The notes beneath the pieces are model-generated. The model did no database searches. It saw nothing but the letters and a program-made list of their open reading frames with translations, and had not been told where the DNA came from. A program made the position numbers and the translations under genes. Positions 1 to 8,904 of a stretch of 64,000 nt of DNA are shown here, one piece after another. Source of the DNA: an uncultured Aquimarina sp. (GTDB taxonomy: Bacteria; Bacteroidota; Bacteroidia; Flavobacteriales; Flavobacteriaceae); NCBI GenBank assembly GCA_947503835.1, contig CANNFM010000001.1:558001-622000 (forward strand). The letters are read 5' to 3'. Within the stretch, counting starts at the first letter, position 1, and the number at the start of each line of letters is the position of its first letter.

Positions 1-1163
1 GAAGGGTTTCCTCCTCCAGAGCAACCATTAGATACTAAAACATCTACTCCGCTTCTAATCCCACTAAGAGTAGCATATCCACCCTTACCAGGACAAGCAG
101 AACAGCCCGCATCGCGATGTCCCGAAATATGAGTTAAAGACCTGTTTACCGAATAATGAAAAGAAGATCCTAAGGGATTTATACTTTCTTTATCTGCTTT
201 CCAGGCCAATAAATTTTTTAATGCAGTCTGCGTAGCTGTGGTTGGGGTAACCGAAGAATAATCTCCCAGCATACATACACCCATGGTATTTCGGTTTCTA
301 CCACAAAAATGCGCGCCTATCGCATTATCTCCTCCTGCTCTTCCTTCGTAAACAACTCCGTTGGGGTCTACTAGAAAATTATATCCTATATCAGACCATC
401 CATTTCCATTAATATGAAAATTTTGAATTGAGCGCACTCTGGCCGCCCAATCGCTGCTTGTATTAGATCCGAACTCATGATGTACAATAAGATGTGATAC
501 TGTAGAAGTGGCAGCTGGGTTTCTAGAAATAGCCCCCCATTGACTTCTGCTTACCACCGATGGTCTAGAACATGCTGCCTTTGCTACTTTTTGTTTTGCA
601 TTTTCCTCCATCTGTTTCTTGATATGTTTAGGAGTTTCTCCTGGACTATAATAAAATAATTGAACCTTTGAAATGGAGACCACATTTGTCTTTTCCGTAA
701 ATGAAACTTTGTATTGAATATATTTTACTTTTTTATCCAAAAATTCCATTTTGGAAGTAATTCGTTCACTACTTTGCTCCTGATGTCCATCAAAAACAGC
801 AGGTTTCCAATCCGACCAGGATTTTCCATTTCTAGAAGTGCGATAACTAAGATTGGTTGTTGTGTAATCAAGTTGTTGCCCTTGCCAAACCGTATAGACC
901 GAAATAAAGGGTTTCGGTTTTTTTAGATTAATTTTTACAGGTTTGAGGATGAATTCGGGAACTTCCTGCGTCTTTTTTTGTAATACAAGCCCTTCAGATT
1001 TTTGAGTAAACGCTTTACTATTGGATAAAACATTTTGATTTGTTAATTCAATTGTAAAGGTATCTGAACCTTCTCCTTTAAAAATATGTCGTTCTCCTTG
1101 TGCAAAAGTTGTAAGCACAAAAAGTAAACCACATATTACCGTAGGTAATACATTTTTTTTCAT
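1..1163 (-). CDS. Exported N-acetylmuramoyl-L-alanine amidase (PGRP fold), C-terminus cut by window edge
   Basis: The frame is open from an ATG at 1163 to the window start, so the C-terminus is missing. Residues 1-22 form a signal peptide (MKKNVLPT... ending FAQ). Residues 25-170 are a beta-rich domain without a recognised family. From about residue 199 comes a peptidoglycan-recognition/amidase_2 domain: SRSQWGA, the zinc-ligand region LIVHHE, GWSDIGYNFLVD, an EGR(A)GG loop, and ISGHRD followed by ACPG, where His and Cys are the expected last zinc ligands. The family cleaves the amide between muramic acid and L-Ala. The protein then enters a Gly/Ser linker (SGGGNP), so a further binding or T9SS sorting domain probably lies outside the window. 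Confidence is high for the fold and moderate for enzymatic activity. Confidence 0.85.
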   Translation of the reverse strand, partial: MKKNVLPTVICGLLFVLTTFAQGERHIFKGEGSDTFTIELTNQNVLSNSKAFTQKSEGLVLQKKTQEVPEFILKPVKINLKKPKPFISVYTVWQGQQLDYTTTNLSYRTSRNGKSWSDWKPAVFDGHQEQSSERITSKMEFLDKKVKYIQYKVSFTEKTNVVSISKVQLFYYSPGETPKHIKKQMEENAKQKVAKAACSRPSVVSRSQWGAISRNPAATSTVSHLIVHHEFGSNTSSDWAARVRSIQNFHINGNGWSDIGYNFLVDPNGVVYEGRAGGDNAIGAHFCGRNRNTMGVCMLGDYSSVTPTTATQTALKNLLAWKADKESINPLGSSFHYSVNRSLTHISGHRDAGCSACPGKGGYATLSGIRSGVDVLVSNGCSGGGNP

Positions 1164-1344
1164 AGTTGATGAGTTTGTGTTTATCGAACTAAAATCGGAA
1201 AAAAGTTTGATTTTAACTACAACTTTGTTGATTATGTTCAAATTAAATTTCAATAAATCAACTCATTAACGCAGAAAAACAGATGATCACAGGAATAGTT
1301 AAAAAATGTTATACAATGTTAATTTGTATTATTTTCTGTCTTTT

Positions 1345-2928
1345 TTAAGAAAAATAGATATAAATCGCAACGACAATAATACAAATCAATCCGCCAACCA
1401 GTTTTACATTCTTCCATGGGGTAATATCCACTTCTTTGGTATATTGTTGTTCGTATGCTTGTTCTCTTGGGTAAAGTTTTCCTATGACAAGCATGATTAT
1501 AATATTTAACACAAAGAGAATAGCCATTACATGTAAAAAATGAAGCGGGAAGCCATCTTCCATCACCACATTATCCAATACTACGTAAAATAAATATAAA
1601 AGTGCCCCAGAAATAATGGCTACTTTGGCAGCAATTGCTGGTACTTTTTTAGTTAAATATCCAACCACAATAATCGTTAGGATTGGTATACTGTAACAGC
1701 CATTTACTTGTTGCAGATATCCGAACAAGCCATCAGGAGCGTTAGCAATAAAAGGAGCAATAAACATTGCCAAAAGTGCCAGTGCAATTCCGAATAACTT
1801 ACCTGCTTTTACTGTTTGTCGTTCTGAGGCTTCCTTATTAATGTATTCTTTATAAATATCAATTCCGAATAAGGTAACAGAACTATTTAAAGCACTGTTA
1901 AATGAACTTAATATCGCTCCAAAAAGAACGGCTGCAAAAAAACCAACTAGTGATAGTGGCAATACTTTACTCACCAAAGTTGGATATGCTTCATCAGGAT
2001 TGGTTAGGGTATCTCCAAACATATGAAATGCAATTACTCCTGGAAGCACCACAATAAGTGGCCCCAAAATTTTAATAAAAGAAGCCAGAATCAATCCTTT
2101 TTGACCTTCTTTTAAGTTTTTGGCTCCCAATGCCCTTTGAATAATGGCCTGATTAGTTCCCCAATAAAACAATTGTACTAACATCATTCCTGTAAAAATT
2201 GTAGCAAAAGGTACACTAGCTTCAGCAGAACCAATAGAATTAAACTTTTCTGGGTTATCTCTAAACAAAGTAGTCAATCCTTCACCTATATTACCATCTC
2301 CTATTTCTAGTAGTCCAAACACTGGGATCATAATCCCTCCAACTAATAATCCCACCGCATTTATGGTATCTGAAACGGCAACTGCCTTAAGTCCTCCAAA
2401 AATTGCATAAATCGATCCTGTTACTCCTATTCCGAAAACACAAATCCAGATAGACATAGTTTTAGAAACTCCCAACAATTCTGGAACATCAAACATGGTA
2501 CTTATTGCTAATGATCCAGAATACAAAACTATAGGCAGGAACACGACCACGTAACCCGAAAGAAACAAACCAGAAGTAATTGCTTTGGTCGTTGTATCAT
2601 ACCGGCGTTCTAAAAACTGGGGAACCGTAGTAATCCCCCCTTTTAGATATCTGGGCAATAAAAACACAGCAGTAATTACCATAGCAATCGCTGCAAGAGT
2701 TTCCCATGCCATCACCAGAATACCTTCGGTAAATGCCGCTCCATTAAGCCCTACTATTTGTTCTGTAGAAAGGTTTGTTAATAATAATGACCCTGCTATC
2801 ACCACTCCAGTAAGACTCCTTCCTCCTAGAAAATAACCGTCTGAGGTGTTTTCATCTGTTTTTCGAGTAGCGATATAAGAAATTATACCAACGAGTAAAG
2901 TAAAGCCTAAAAAGGAAAGTATGCCCAT
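1345..2928 (-). CDS. Sodium/solute symporter (SSS/SLC5 family, vSGLT-like)
   Basis: This 527-aa polytopic inner-membrane protein has about 13-14 hydrophobic segments. It shows the SLC5 signatures DGYFLGGRSL near residue 31, NLSTEQIVGLNG in helix 1-2, FYWGTNQAIIQRALGAK near residue 255, and ILSSFNSALNSS near 340, which matches the Na2-site helix of the Vibrio sugar symporter vSGLT. It probably couples Na+ entry to uptake of a sugar or related polar solute; the exact substrate cannot be read. The GTNQ...IIQR stretch is closest to the sugar branch rather than the proline branch. The gene stands alone, with 181 bp to the upstream amidase gene and a divergent 490-bp gap on its other side. A TATATTTA box 24-31 nt before the ATG resembles a Bacteroidota -7 element with one mismatch. 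Confidence 0.85.
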   Translation of the reverse strand: MGILSFLGFTLLVGIISYIATRKTDENTSDGYFLGGRSLTGVVIAGSLLLTNLSTEQIVGLNGAAFTEGILVMAWETLAAIAMVITAVFLLPRYLKGGITTVPQFLERRYDTTTKAITSGLFLSGYVVVFLPIVLYSGSLAISTMFDVPELLGVSKTMSIWICVFGIGVTGSIYAIFGGLKAVAVSDTINAVGLLVGGIMIPVFGLLEIGDGNIGEGLTTLFRDNPEKFNSIGSAEASVPFATIFTGMMLVQLFYWGTNQAIIQRALGAKNLKEGQKGLILASFIKILGPLIVVLPGVIAFHMFGDTLTNPDEAYPTLVSKVLPLSLVGFFAAVLFGAILSSFNSALNSSVTLFGIDIYKEYINKEASERQTVKAGKLFGIALALLAMFIAPFIANAPDGLFGYLQQVNGCYSIPILTIIVVGYLTKKVPAIAAKVAIISGALLYLFYVVLDNVVMEDGFPLHFLHVMAILFVLNIIIMLVIGKLYPREQAYEQQYTKEVDITPWKNVKLVGGLICIIVVAIYIYFS

Positions 2929-3180
2929 GATTTGTGTTTTTGAATTCTAAATATATAGGAATTATTTTTATGAATGCGCATGGTAGTTCTAATTAACCCC
3001 AAAATGCAACATTTGTATACTTCAAAAATGAATTCTTAGAAATGCTTTCATTACTTGTTTCTCAACTTTTGGCGTAAGCGTTTTAAAAACTTAATTCAAT
3101 CTTAAAAACTGTTAAGTTTTATTAAAAATAATACTATTCGAAGTGCTAAGCGTTTACAATGCGTACACAAACTCAACCAT

Positions 3181-3346
3181 AATGTCAATTAGCAAATGCC
3201 AAAGTCATTAGTGCCCAAAACATGATTGTTTTTGAGAAAAACAGTCTAATTTGTCGCATAAAAAACTACCACCCAAGTAGCTTAATCTATACTTATGCAT
3301 TTGTTGAACCTCAGGTAGGTTTCTACCTGAGGTTTTTATTTTTTTA
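3181..3346 (+). ncRNA. Candidate structured small RNA ending in an intrinsic terminator
   Basis: Seen: CAAATGC (3193-3199) pairs with GCATTTG (3297-3303), extended by TCAA (3185-3188) with TTGA (3304-3307) across a small bulge, closing about 120 nt. Inside are a 10-bp hairpin GATTGTTTTT/AAAAACAGTC (3224-3246, one G-U pair) and a short CTAC/GTAG hairpin (3266-3280). Immediately after comes a strong terminator (3307-3334) with a T-tract. No plus-strand gene precedes it, so the terminator has no other obvious client. A long closed stem with internal bulges would suit a 6S-like RNA, but I cannot match a family consensus. The 5' end is uncertain and no clear TAnnTTTG box was found upstream. Confidence 0.4.
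3307..3346 (+). terminator. Intrinsic terminator with orphan position
   Basis: A 12-bp perfect stem AACCTCAGGTAG (3307-3318) and CTACCTGAGGTT (3323-3334) with a GTTT loop is followed by TTTATTTTTTT. The T-tract makes it directional for the plus strand; read on the minus strand it is followed by CAACAAATGC. The nearest upstream plus-strand gene is outside the window. Confidence 0.8.
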
Positions 3347-3419
3347 GTGAAATCAATAATTTAAAAATCTAATTGGCATAATTATCCTATTTTTGAGTCT
3401 GTATTAATAAAGGATAATA

Positions 3420-3959
3420 ATGAAGCTATCTCCAATTTTATTTCTGTGTATTATAGTATTCTGTTTTGCTTGTAAGCAGCAAGAAGATTCAAATATGCAA
3501 CAAACACAACCGCTTGCAAAATTAGATAGCCTATCTCAAGAAAAAATTAAATTAGAACTTCTAAAACTATCACCTCAAGCAGAGAAGGATCTTGAAAGTT
3601 TTGAAGATTTTCAGAATCTTAGAAATATTATGCACTCTCTGCACAGTGCTAATGCTTTTTATGCAAACAAATATGCAGATAGTGTAGATCTACTTATTGG
3701 TACTTTTGAAGAAAACCTTTCTGAAGATTTAAATGTAAACACCATCAACTCTCGTATCACTGTCCTTTCAACAGAATCCGGCCTACTCGCTCAATTATCT
3801 GAGAAGAAAAAACCTAAGTCAGAAGATATTCTAAATGCCAATAGCCGTTTGATCAAAGCCTATAATAGTTTGATTATTCAATTAAATGAATTGTCTTTGG
3901 CCATCCCAGAAAATATTGAAAAAGAACTATTAAGGGATCCGGAAGACGAGGAGAAATAA
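3420..3959 (+). CDS. Hypothetical lipoprotein
   Basis: This 179-aa protein starts with a type II signal peptide, MKLSPILFL...CFAC, placing the lipidated Cys at residue 18, so it should be a membrane-anchored periplasmic or outer-membrane lipoprotein. The rest is charged and mostly helical, with a Glu/Lys/Leu-rich segment at 35-75 and a C-terminal acidic tail (DPEDEEK). I do not recognise a domain. It lies 8 bp upstream of an NTF2-like exported protein in the same direction, so the two are probably co-transcribed. It follows the candidate RNA and its terminator by about 75 bp, so it needs its own promoter. Confidence 0.75.
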   Translation: MKLSPILFLCIIVFCFACKQQEDSNMQQTQPLAKLDSLSQEKIKLELLKLSPQAEKDLESFEDFQNLRNIMHSLHSANAFYANKYADSVDLLIGTFEENLSEDLNVNTINSRITVLSTESGLLAQLSEKKKPKSEDILNANSRLIKAYNSLIIQLNELSLAIPENIEKELLRDPEDEEK

Positions 3960-3967
3960 CTAAAATC

Positions 3968-4456
3968 ATGCAAAAACTAATTCTATCCTTCACATTATTA
4001 TTTTGTAATTATTGTTTCGCACAAGAAAGTAATAACATCGATACTGTAATTGAAAAATGGCATAAAGCAGCCGCTGAAGCTAATTTTAAGGCCTATTTTG
4101 ACCTCATGACAGAGGACGCTATTTTTATTGGTACCGATCCTACGGAAAACTGGAGTAACACCGATTTTAAAGCGTTTGCAAAACCTTATTTTGACAAAGG
4201 AAAAGCTTGGAATTTTTCTACATTAGAAAGAAATATTTTTGTAGAAGACGATTCTAAAATTGCTTGGTTTGATGAACTTTTGGATACGCAAATGGGTATA
4301 TGTCGTGGGAGTGGTGTTCTACAAAAAACAGACTCTGGTTGGAAAATAAGACATTATGTATTATCGATCGCGATACCCAATGAAAATGTAAAAGAGATTA
4401 CTGAACTTAAAAAGAAGTTTGATACAGCGTTGATAGAAAAATTAAGAGCAAATTAG
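3968..4456 (+). CDS. Exported SnoaL/NTF2-like protein (DUF4440 type)
   Basis: This 162-aa protein has a signal peptide (residues 1-18, ending CFAQ) followed by a compact NTF2-like fold. The family pattern is visible: a helical start with IEKWHKAAAEANFKAYFDLM, then TEDAIFIGTDPTENWS, a central KPYFDKGKAWNF, and the closing strand GWKIRHYVLSIAIPNE. This subfamily of SnoaL_3/DUF4440 proteins is common in Flavobacteriia and has no fixed activity; the cone-shaped pocket may bind a small hydrophobic ligand. It is the second gene of a two-gene unit with the preceding lipoprotein. Its stop codon overlaps the convergent HAD gene by 4 bp, so no separate terminator separates them. Confidence 0.75.
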   Translation: MQKLILSFTLLFCNYCFAQESNNIDTVIEKWHKAAAEANFKAYFDLMTEDAIFIGTDPTENWSNTDFKAFAKPYFDKGKAWNFSTLERNIFVEDDSKIAWFDELLDTQMGICRGSGVLQKTDSGWKIRHYVLSIAIPNENVKEITELKKKFDTALIEKLRAN

Positions 4457-5106
4457 AACAAACTTTGTTTAAATTCATGCAAATCATCAAAACAAGATTT
4501 AGCTCCATTATCAATAAGCCTTTGTTTATTTCTTACTCCAATACCCACAAAATCCAGTGATAAATTCTGAGCGGTTTTTAAATCCCAAACTCCATCTCCT
4601 ACTGATATAATTTGATCAAATCGATCTTTATTATAAAAAGCTTTAGCTCTTTCTATAGCATCTAAAACAAACCCTTCTCTGGACTCGTGTGTTTTTGAGG
4701 TCGCCAATATACTTTCGTTATACCATAAATCACACTGCTCTAGTTTTATCATTGCAGGTTTTGGCAATGCTCCGGTTGCAAAGCAAAAAGAAATTTGATG
4801 ATCTCTAAAAACCTCTAGCAAAGATTTAGCCCCTCTAATTTCTTTTACGGGATCAAATTTCCCCATTTGATGCACAAGATTGGTTTCAAAATCATCTAAC
4901 AAATTACTTGGGAAATCTTCCTTAAAATTACGTTCATAATTATATCGTAACGCATAACTATCGGTATGATGCTTATAGTTGTTATAATCTGTATCGATAT
5001 CCTTAATCCCTAGAGTTTGTAAAGACTTGGTAACCGAAATTAAATACATGGGTACACTATCTGTAAGCGTGCCATCGATATCGAATATGAATAATTTATT
5101 TTTCAG
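4453..5106 (-). CDS. HAD-superfamily phosphatase with apparent CTG start
   Basis: The HAD nucleophile motif FDIDGTLTDS is encoded at about 5060-5090, upstream of the first in-frame ATG (5049). Without it the protein would lack its catalytic Asp, so the start must be further upstream. The only sensible initiator is CTG at 5106-5104, giving (M)KNKLFIFDIDGT, a typical start for this family; the frame closes with TGA at 5136-5134. Further motifs are FATGA (motif II Thr), a Lys at motif III and ISVGDGVWDLKTA (motif IV Asp pair), and a cap domain fills residues 20-90. A phosphoglycolate/pyrophosphatase-like phosphatase is likely; the substrate is unknown. Either a non-AUG start or a recently damaged start codon is possible. 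Confidence 0.65.
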   Translation of the reverse strand: MKNKLFIFDIDGTLTDSVPMYLISVTKSLQTLGIKDIDTDYNNYKHHTDSYALRYNYERNFKEDFPSNLLDDFETNLVHQMGKFDPVKEIRGAKSLLEVFRDHQISFCFATGALPKPAMIKLEQCDLWYNESILATSKTHESREGFVLDAIERAKAFYNKDRFDQIISVGDGVWDLKTAQNLSLDFVGIGVRNKQRLIDNGAKSCFDDLHEFKQSLF

Positions 5107-5194
5107 AAAAAATAATTTTATGAACCCTGATTTTCACCAGGATAATAATTAATCGAAAACTTCGACCACAACATATTGAAGCATTCCTTTCTAA

Positions 5195-7603
5195 TTAAAA
5201 AGAATACTTTAGCGAAGCTATAAAATTTCTTCCTGCCCCAGCTACACCAGATGAATAGGGTCTATATCGTTGATCGGTAATATTTTCAATCGAAAATATC
5301 CCTTTCAGATTTGTTGTGATCTGATATTGCGTTCTTAAGTTAAGTGTATACCATGATGGAGAATACGGGTTTCCTTCCTCATCCTGGGCATATAAAAATG
5401 CATTGTTTTGTTGTGAAGGCGCTAAATCTTCAAAATCAAACTGACCATTATAAATAGCAAAGGTATCGATCATCCATTTGTCTGATGTAAATGTTAAGTG
5501 TGTATTCCCAAACTGTGGAGAAACATGTCTTGAAGGGGTTGTGTCTCCATCATCTAATTCCTCTTCTCCTCCGACAAAAGTATACTGGGATACAATCTTA
5601 AAATTCTTAGCAAATTCATATTTAATTCCTGCTTCAAAACCATAAATTCTTGCTCTTGCAGCATTTTGTATCGCTTGCACATTACTTAACTCTCCACTAA
5701 ACTCGACTTGAGTTTCGCCATTAATATTAAAATCTCTACGCACTAGTGCATTATCTAAGTATGTATAATATGTAGCCAAATCAATAGAAAAACTGCTTCC
5801 AAAAGTGGCGCTGAGTCCTAGTTCTCCGTTATATGCATATTCTGGCTTCAAGTCTGGATTTGGGACCACTACTGAGCCTGGTTCTGAATCAAAAATTTTG
5901 CCAACATCATCAATATTAGGAGCCCTAAAAGCAGTAGAAAAGTTTAATTTCCATTGCAAGAAATCATTTGGTAACCAACTTAATCCTGCTGTTCCGGTAA
6001 GAGCATCGGTATCTATATTGGCTTCATCAAAAGGGAAATCAAAAAACTCGCTGTCAAATTCTGAGTACAGTATGATCCTATTATATCGCAGTCCTCCCTG
6101 AAACCTGAGGTCTTCACTAAACTTATTTTTAATGCTCGCATATGCAGCTATAGATTGCCAGGTAGATCCATCTGGGTATCTTGAGGGTGCATTAGCTTGC
6201 TCACCTGTTTCGATATTAAGTTCTGAGCCATCAGAAAACACATTATTCAGGATGTATTCTAACCCGTAGTATAACGATGTTTTCTTAGTAAATTTCTTTT
6301 CAAAATCAAAGTTTAGAGAATATGCGTCTACTTGTTCCTGGGTTCTTTCTAAAGTACTGCTTTCAAAATTGCGATCATTTCTACTTTCTTCAAAAAATTG
6401 ATATGCTGCAGTAATCTTCATTTCATCATAAATATTGTTGTTTGATTTCTGAGAAACCTGCAAGTTACCCATAAACCATTGTTGTGGGCCGTAATACCAC
6501 TCTGCAGACCTTAGATTACCATCACTGCGTCTGATCAAACGGTCATATCTTGGATAATCTGAAGTAGTAGTGTAGATAAGACCAAGATTAAAATCCCATG
6601 TTTCGTTGGGCATAAAATGAACCTTTTGTAACAAGTTTATTTGATCATATCCCGTAAAAACCTGCTTTTCGGGATCTTCATTTTGAACCACCACATCTAC
6701 GCCATTTACCGTTTGCACATATTCATTACGCAAATAATCATCAGGGCCATGACTCCCCATCTTTAGATCATCAAAATCGGTGTAGCTTACACTGGTTAAA
6801 AACGCCCATTTTTCTAATCCTATATTAAAATCCACATGCCCAGTCATTTCATTACTGGCACTTGCATATCTTGCCAAGGCATTACCGCTAAATTTATTTT
6901 CTCCTGTTATAGCAACCTTTGGTTGTGTTGTATAAAAATTCATTACTCCACCAACAGCATCACTACCATAAACTACTGATCCGGGTCCTAAAATTACTTC
7001 TGTTCTTTCGATCGTAAAAGGATCTACAGATAATACATTTTGTACATTTCCTCCTCTAAAAATTGCAGTATTCATACGTACCCCATCTACGGCAAGTAAT
7101 AATCTATTGGTAGAAAACCCTCTAATGATTGGGCTTCCTCCTCCTAATTGGCTTTTTTGAATAAATACCTGGCCACTACTTTGCAATAAATCTGCAGATG
7201 TTTGTGGGGTAGCCATTGCAATATCTTCTGAAGATATACTTACTATTTTCTGTGAAATATCTTTTTTATCCTGCTCCCATTTAGAAACCGAAATAACAAC
7301 TTCAGAAAGTAAATTTTCATCTTCTTCGAGATGTACAATATTTTCTGCGCTAATTATATCAGATTTTGAAATAGTAAGAGGTGTATGTAATGAATGGGTG
7401 AAGTACAATACTTCATTATCAGAAAATTCAGAAATATTGGCTTTGCCATCAAAATCGGTCACTACTTTTCTTGATTTTTCTTTATTTTCTATCACAACCT
7501 CAGGAATCGGAGTATTAGAAGATTTGCTTAAAACCTTGACTTCCTGTGCGTTTGAAAGTTCAACAGAACATAAAATCAAAAAAAATATAATAAATAAACG
7601 CAT
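5195..7603 (-). CDS. TonB-dependent outer-membrane receptor, haem/haemoglobin-receptor-like
   Basis: This 802-aa protein has a signal peptide (1-19) and a carboxypeptidase-regulatory-like beta-sandwich (about 20-95, with VTDFDGKANI). It continues with a plug (about 115-225, with GGGSPIIRGFSTNRLLLAVDG and GPGSVVYGSDAVGGVMNF) and a beta-barrel ending in an aromatic residue (ASLKYSF). The plug wording and the FRAP and NPDL boxes (TAFRAPNI... PNPDLKPEYAYNGE) resemble haem/haemoglobin receptors such as HmuR and ShuA. However, no His lies between the two boxes, where haem receptors usually carry one, so the ligand is uncertain. It is the last gene of the DUF4136-recO-receptor run, starting 4 bp after recO ends. 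Confidence 0.85.
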   Translation of the reverse strand: MRLFIIFFLILCSVELSNAQEVKVLSKSSNTPIPEVVIENKEKSRKVVTDFDGKANISEFSDNEVLYFTHSLHTPLTISKSDIISAENIVHLEEDENLLSEVVISVSKWEQDKKDISQKIVSISSEDIAMATPQTSADLLQSSGQVFIQKSQLGGGSPIIRGFSTNRLLLAVDGVRMNTAIFRGGNVQNVLSVDPFTIERTEVILGPGSVVYGSDAVGGVMNFYTTQPKVAITGENKFSGNALARYASASNEMTGHVDFNIGLEKWAFLTSVSYTDFDDLKMGSHGPDDYLRNEYVQTVNGVDVVVQNEDPEKQVFTGYDQINLLQKVHFMPNETWDFNLGLIYTTTSDYPRYDRLIRRSDGNLRSAEWYYGPQQWFMGNLQVSQKSNNNIYDEMKITAAYQFFEESRNDRNFESSTLERTQEQVDAYSLNFDFEKKFTKKTSLYYGLEYILNNVFSDGSELNIETGEQANAPSRYPDGSTWQSIAAYASIKNKFSEDLRFQGGLRYNRIILYSEFDSEFFDFPFDEANIDTDALTGTAGLSWLPNDFLQWKLNFSTAFRAPNIDDVGKIFDSEPGSVVVPNPDLKPEYAYNGELGLSATFGSSFSIDLATYYTYLDNALVRRDFNINGETQVEFSGELSNVQAIQNAARARIYGFEAGIKYEFAKNFKIVSQYTFVGGEEELDDGDTTPSRHVSPQFGNTHLTFTSDKWMIDTFAIYNGQFDFEDLAPSQQNNAFLYAQDEEGNPYSPSWYTLNLRTQYQITTNLKGIFSIENITDQRYRPYSSGVAGAGRNFIASLKYSF

Positions 7604-7607
7604 TATC

Positions 7608-8327
7608 TTAATTAAAAATTTCGCTTAACACCGAAAGTGATTTTGGCTTCTTAAAACCGTGCAAATGTAGTTCAAAATATACTAATAGCATAGCAAGAAT
7701 CTCAGTTCGTGTATTCTTTGATAGCCTTATATTCATACTGTCCTCAAATGTTGTGCCCAAAAATTCTTTGAATCGAGATATATGCTCTCCTTTTACACAA
7801 TATACATTGGTACTGATTGCCTGAAAAACTCCATCTTGCATATTAAAATACTCCGATTCTATTTGTGACACATCGGGATAAAAACCAAGATATTGTGTTA
7901 GTTTTATTAAAAATGTAATGTGAAAATTACTGATAGCAACATGCGAGTCCAACCAAAGTAATGCGGTTTCGAGATATTCGAATAAGTCTGTATTGGCTTC
8001 TTCTTCATGAATTGAATTTTTTAGAATATCTGAAACAAAAAATACCAAAGCACTTTTTATAACATCGGTATGTAATGAAGAATAATGTGTTAATACTCTA
8101 GCTTCTTTGAGTCGTTCTAATGTGCCTTTGTTTTTATGATATGCTTCTATTTCTATAAGCATTAGGGGTTGAAAAAGTGAGGAACGTATTTTTCCTTTTT
8201 TAGATTTTAATACTCCTTTTTGTAAATATGTTGTTAATCCATTGGTTTTAGTAAACAAGGTGATGATTAAATCTGCTTCACCGTATCGTAAAGAGTGTAT
8301 TACTATTGCTGGAGATTTAATGATCAT
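7608..8327 (-). CDS. recO: DNA repair protein RecO
   Basis: This 239-aa cytoplasmic protein acts in the RecFOR pathway, loading RecA on SSB-coated single-stranded gaps. Its N-terminal OB fold is recognisable (AIVIHSLRYGEADLIITLFTKTNG, then LQKGVLKSKKGKIRSSLFQPL), followed by the helical C-terminal domain with IKLTQYLGFYPD. The length fits the family (about 230-250). The ATG overlaps the stop of the upstream DUF4136 gene (ATGA), and the TonB receptor begins 4 bp downstream, so the three genes are almost certainly one transcript. A link between RecO and the receptor is positional only; recO next to a TonB receptor is an arrangement known from flavobacteria. Confidence 0.93.
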   Translation of the reverse strand: MIIKSPAIVIHSLRYGEADLIITLFTKTNGLTTYLQKGVLKSKKGKIRSSLFQPLMLIEIEAYHKNKGTLERLKEARVLTHYSSLHTDVIKSALVFFVSDILKNSIHEEEANTDLFEYLETALLWLDSHVAISNFHITFLIKLTQYLGFYPDVSQIESEYFNMQDGVFQAISTNVYCVKGEHISRFKEFLGTTFEDSMNIRLSKNTRTEILAMLLVYFELHLHGFKKPKSLSVLSEIFN

Positions 8328-8851
8328 TCTTTCTTCTTAGGCGGGAATTTAATTAAGGATTTTTCAATAATTTTTTGAAAGAAATGAGTACGTGCATTTG
8401 GAGATGCATTAACAAAAAAACGTTTTTCGGCAATCGCCTGCCACACTAATTGGCCTTTTTTTGCATCAACAAAATCGGTAGTAAGCTCTAGAAAGGTTTG
8501 TGGTCCCCCTATAGGAATAGCGCCTCCAACACCTATATTAACACCTCCACTACCGCCGCCAACTCCAACACCTATACTATTACGTGTCGGTCCTTCTTTA
8601 ATCGCCGTTTTAAAGCCTATATAGATATCCGGGGTTTCTGACTTAACATATCCTTGGGCTTGTAGTGCCACATCGGTTACGGCTAGCAATCGTTTTTGAT
8701 CAAAATCACTAAGTCCAGTGTCCATTTCAGAGAAAAAAGCATAGGTTTTGTAAGCTAAAAAATCTTGTTGCTCATCATAATCATGAGCTACATATGTACT
8801 TCCACATGAGCTTAGGATTACTAAAAAAAGTGTATAAACTATCTGCTTCAT
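8324..8851 (-). CDS. DUF4136 lipoprotein
   Basis: This 175-aa protein has a lipoprotein signal peptide (MKQIVYTLFLVILSSCGS, lipid Cys at 16). The DUF4136 core follows: VAHDYDEQQDFLAYKTYAFF near the start, LAVTDVALQAQGYVKSETPDIYI in the middle, and a Gly-rich loop (GVGVGGGSGGVNIGVGG). It closes with LVWQAIAEKRF. The family is widespread in Bacteroidota and Proteobacteria as outer-membrane or periplasmic lipoproteins of unknown role. It is the first gene of the run DUF4136-recO-TonB receptor, overlapping recO by 4 bp. Upstream lies an inverted-repeat element rather than a clean promoter. Confidence 0.85.
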   Translation of the reverse strand: MKQIVYTLFLVILSSCGSTYVAHDYDEQQDFLAYKTYAFFSEMDTGLSDFDQKRLLAVTDVALQAQGYVKSETPDIYIGFKTAIKEGPTRNSIGVGVGGGSGGVNIGVGGAIPIGGPQTFLELTTDFVDAKKGQLVWQAIAEKRFFVNASPNARTHFFQKIIEKSLIKFPPKKKE

Positions 8852-8904
8852 AAAAAATTAATTATGCTACCTATTGTGTATTTTGGGAGTTGCAAATCAA
8901 AAAA

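Larger units (their letters stand above)
2929..3419. other. 490-bp gap between divergent genes
   Basis: No protein-coding frame is supported here. The symporter-proximal half (2929-3170) is plain AT-rich sequence. The right half (about 3181-3346) holds a set of nested inverted repeats ending in a plus-strand intrinsic terminator, described as a candidate RNA. Between the terminator and the lipoprotein start at 3420 lie about 75 nt of AT-rich leader. Confidence 0.6.

Noticed and set aside
2585..2836. Plus-strand 83-aa reading frame inside the symporter
   Set aside because: It is antisense to a well-supported transporter gene and its protein shows no domain or signal; similar antisense frames elsewhere were left out for the same reason.
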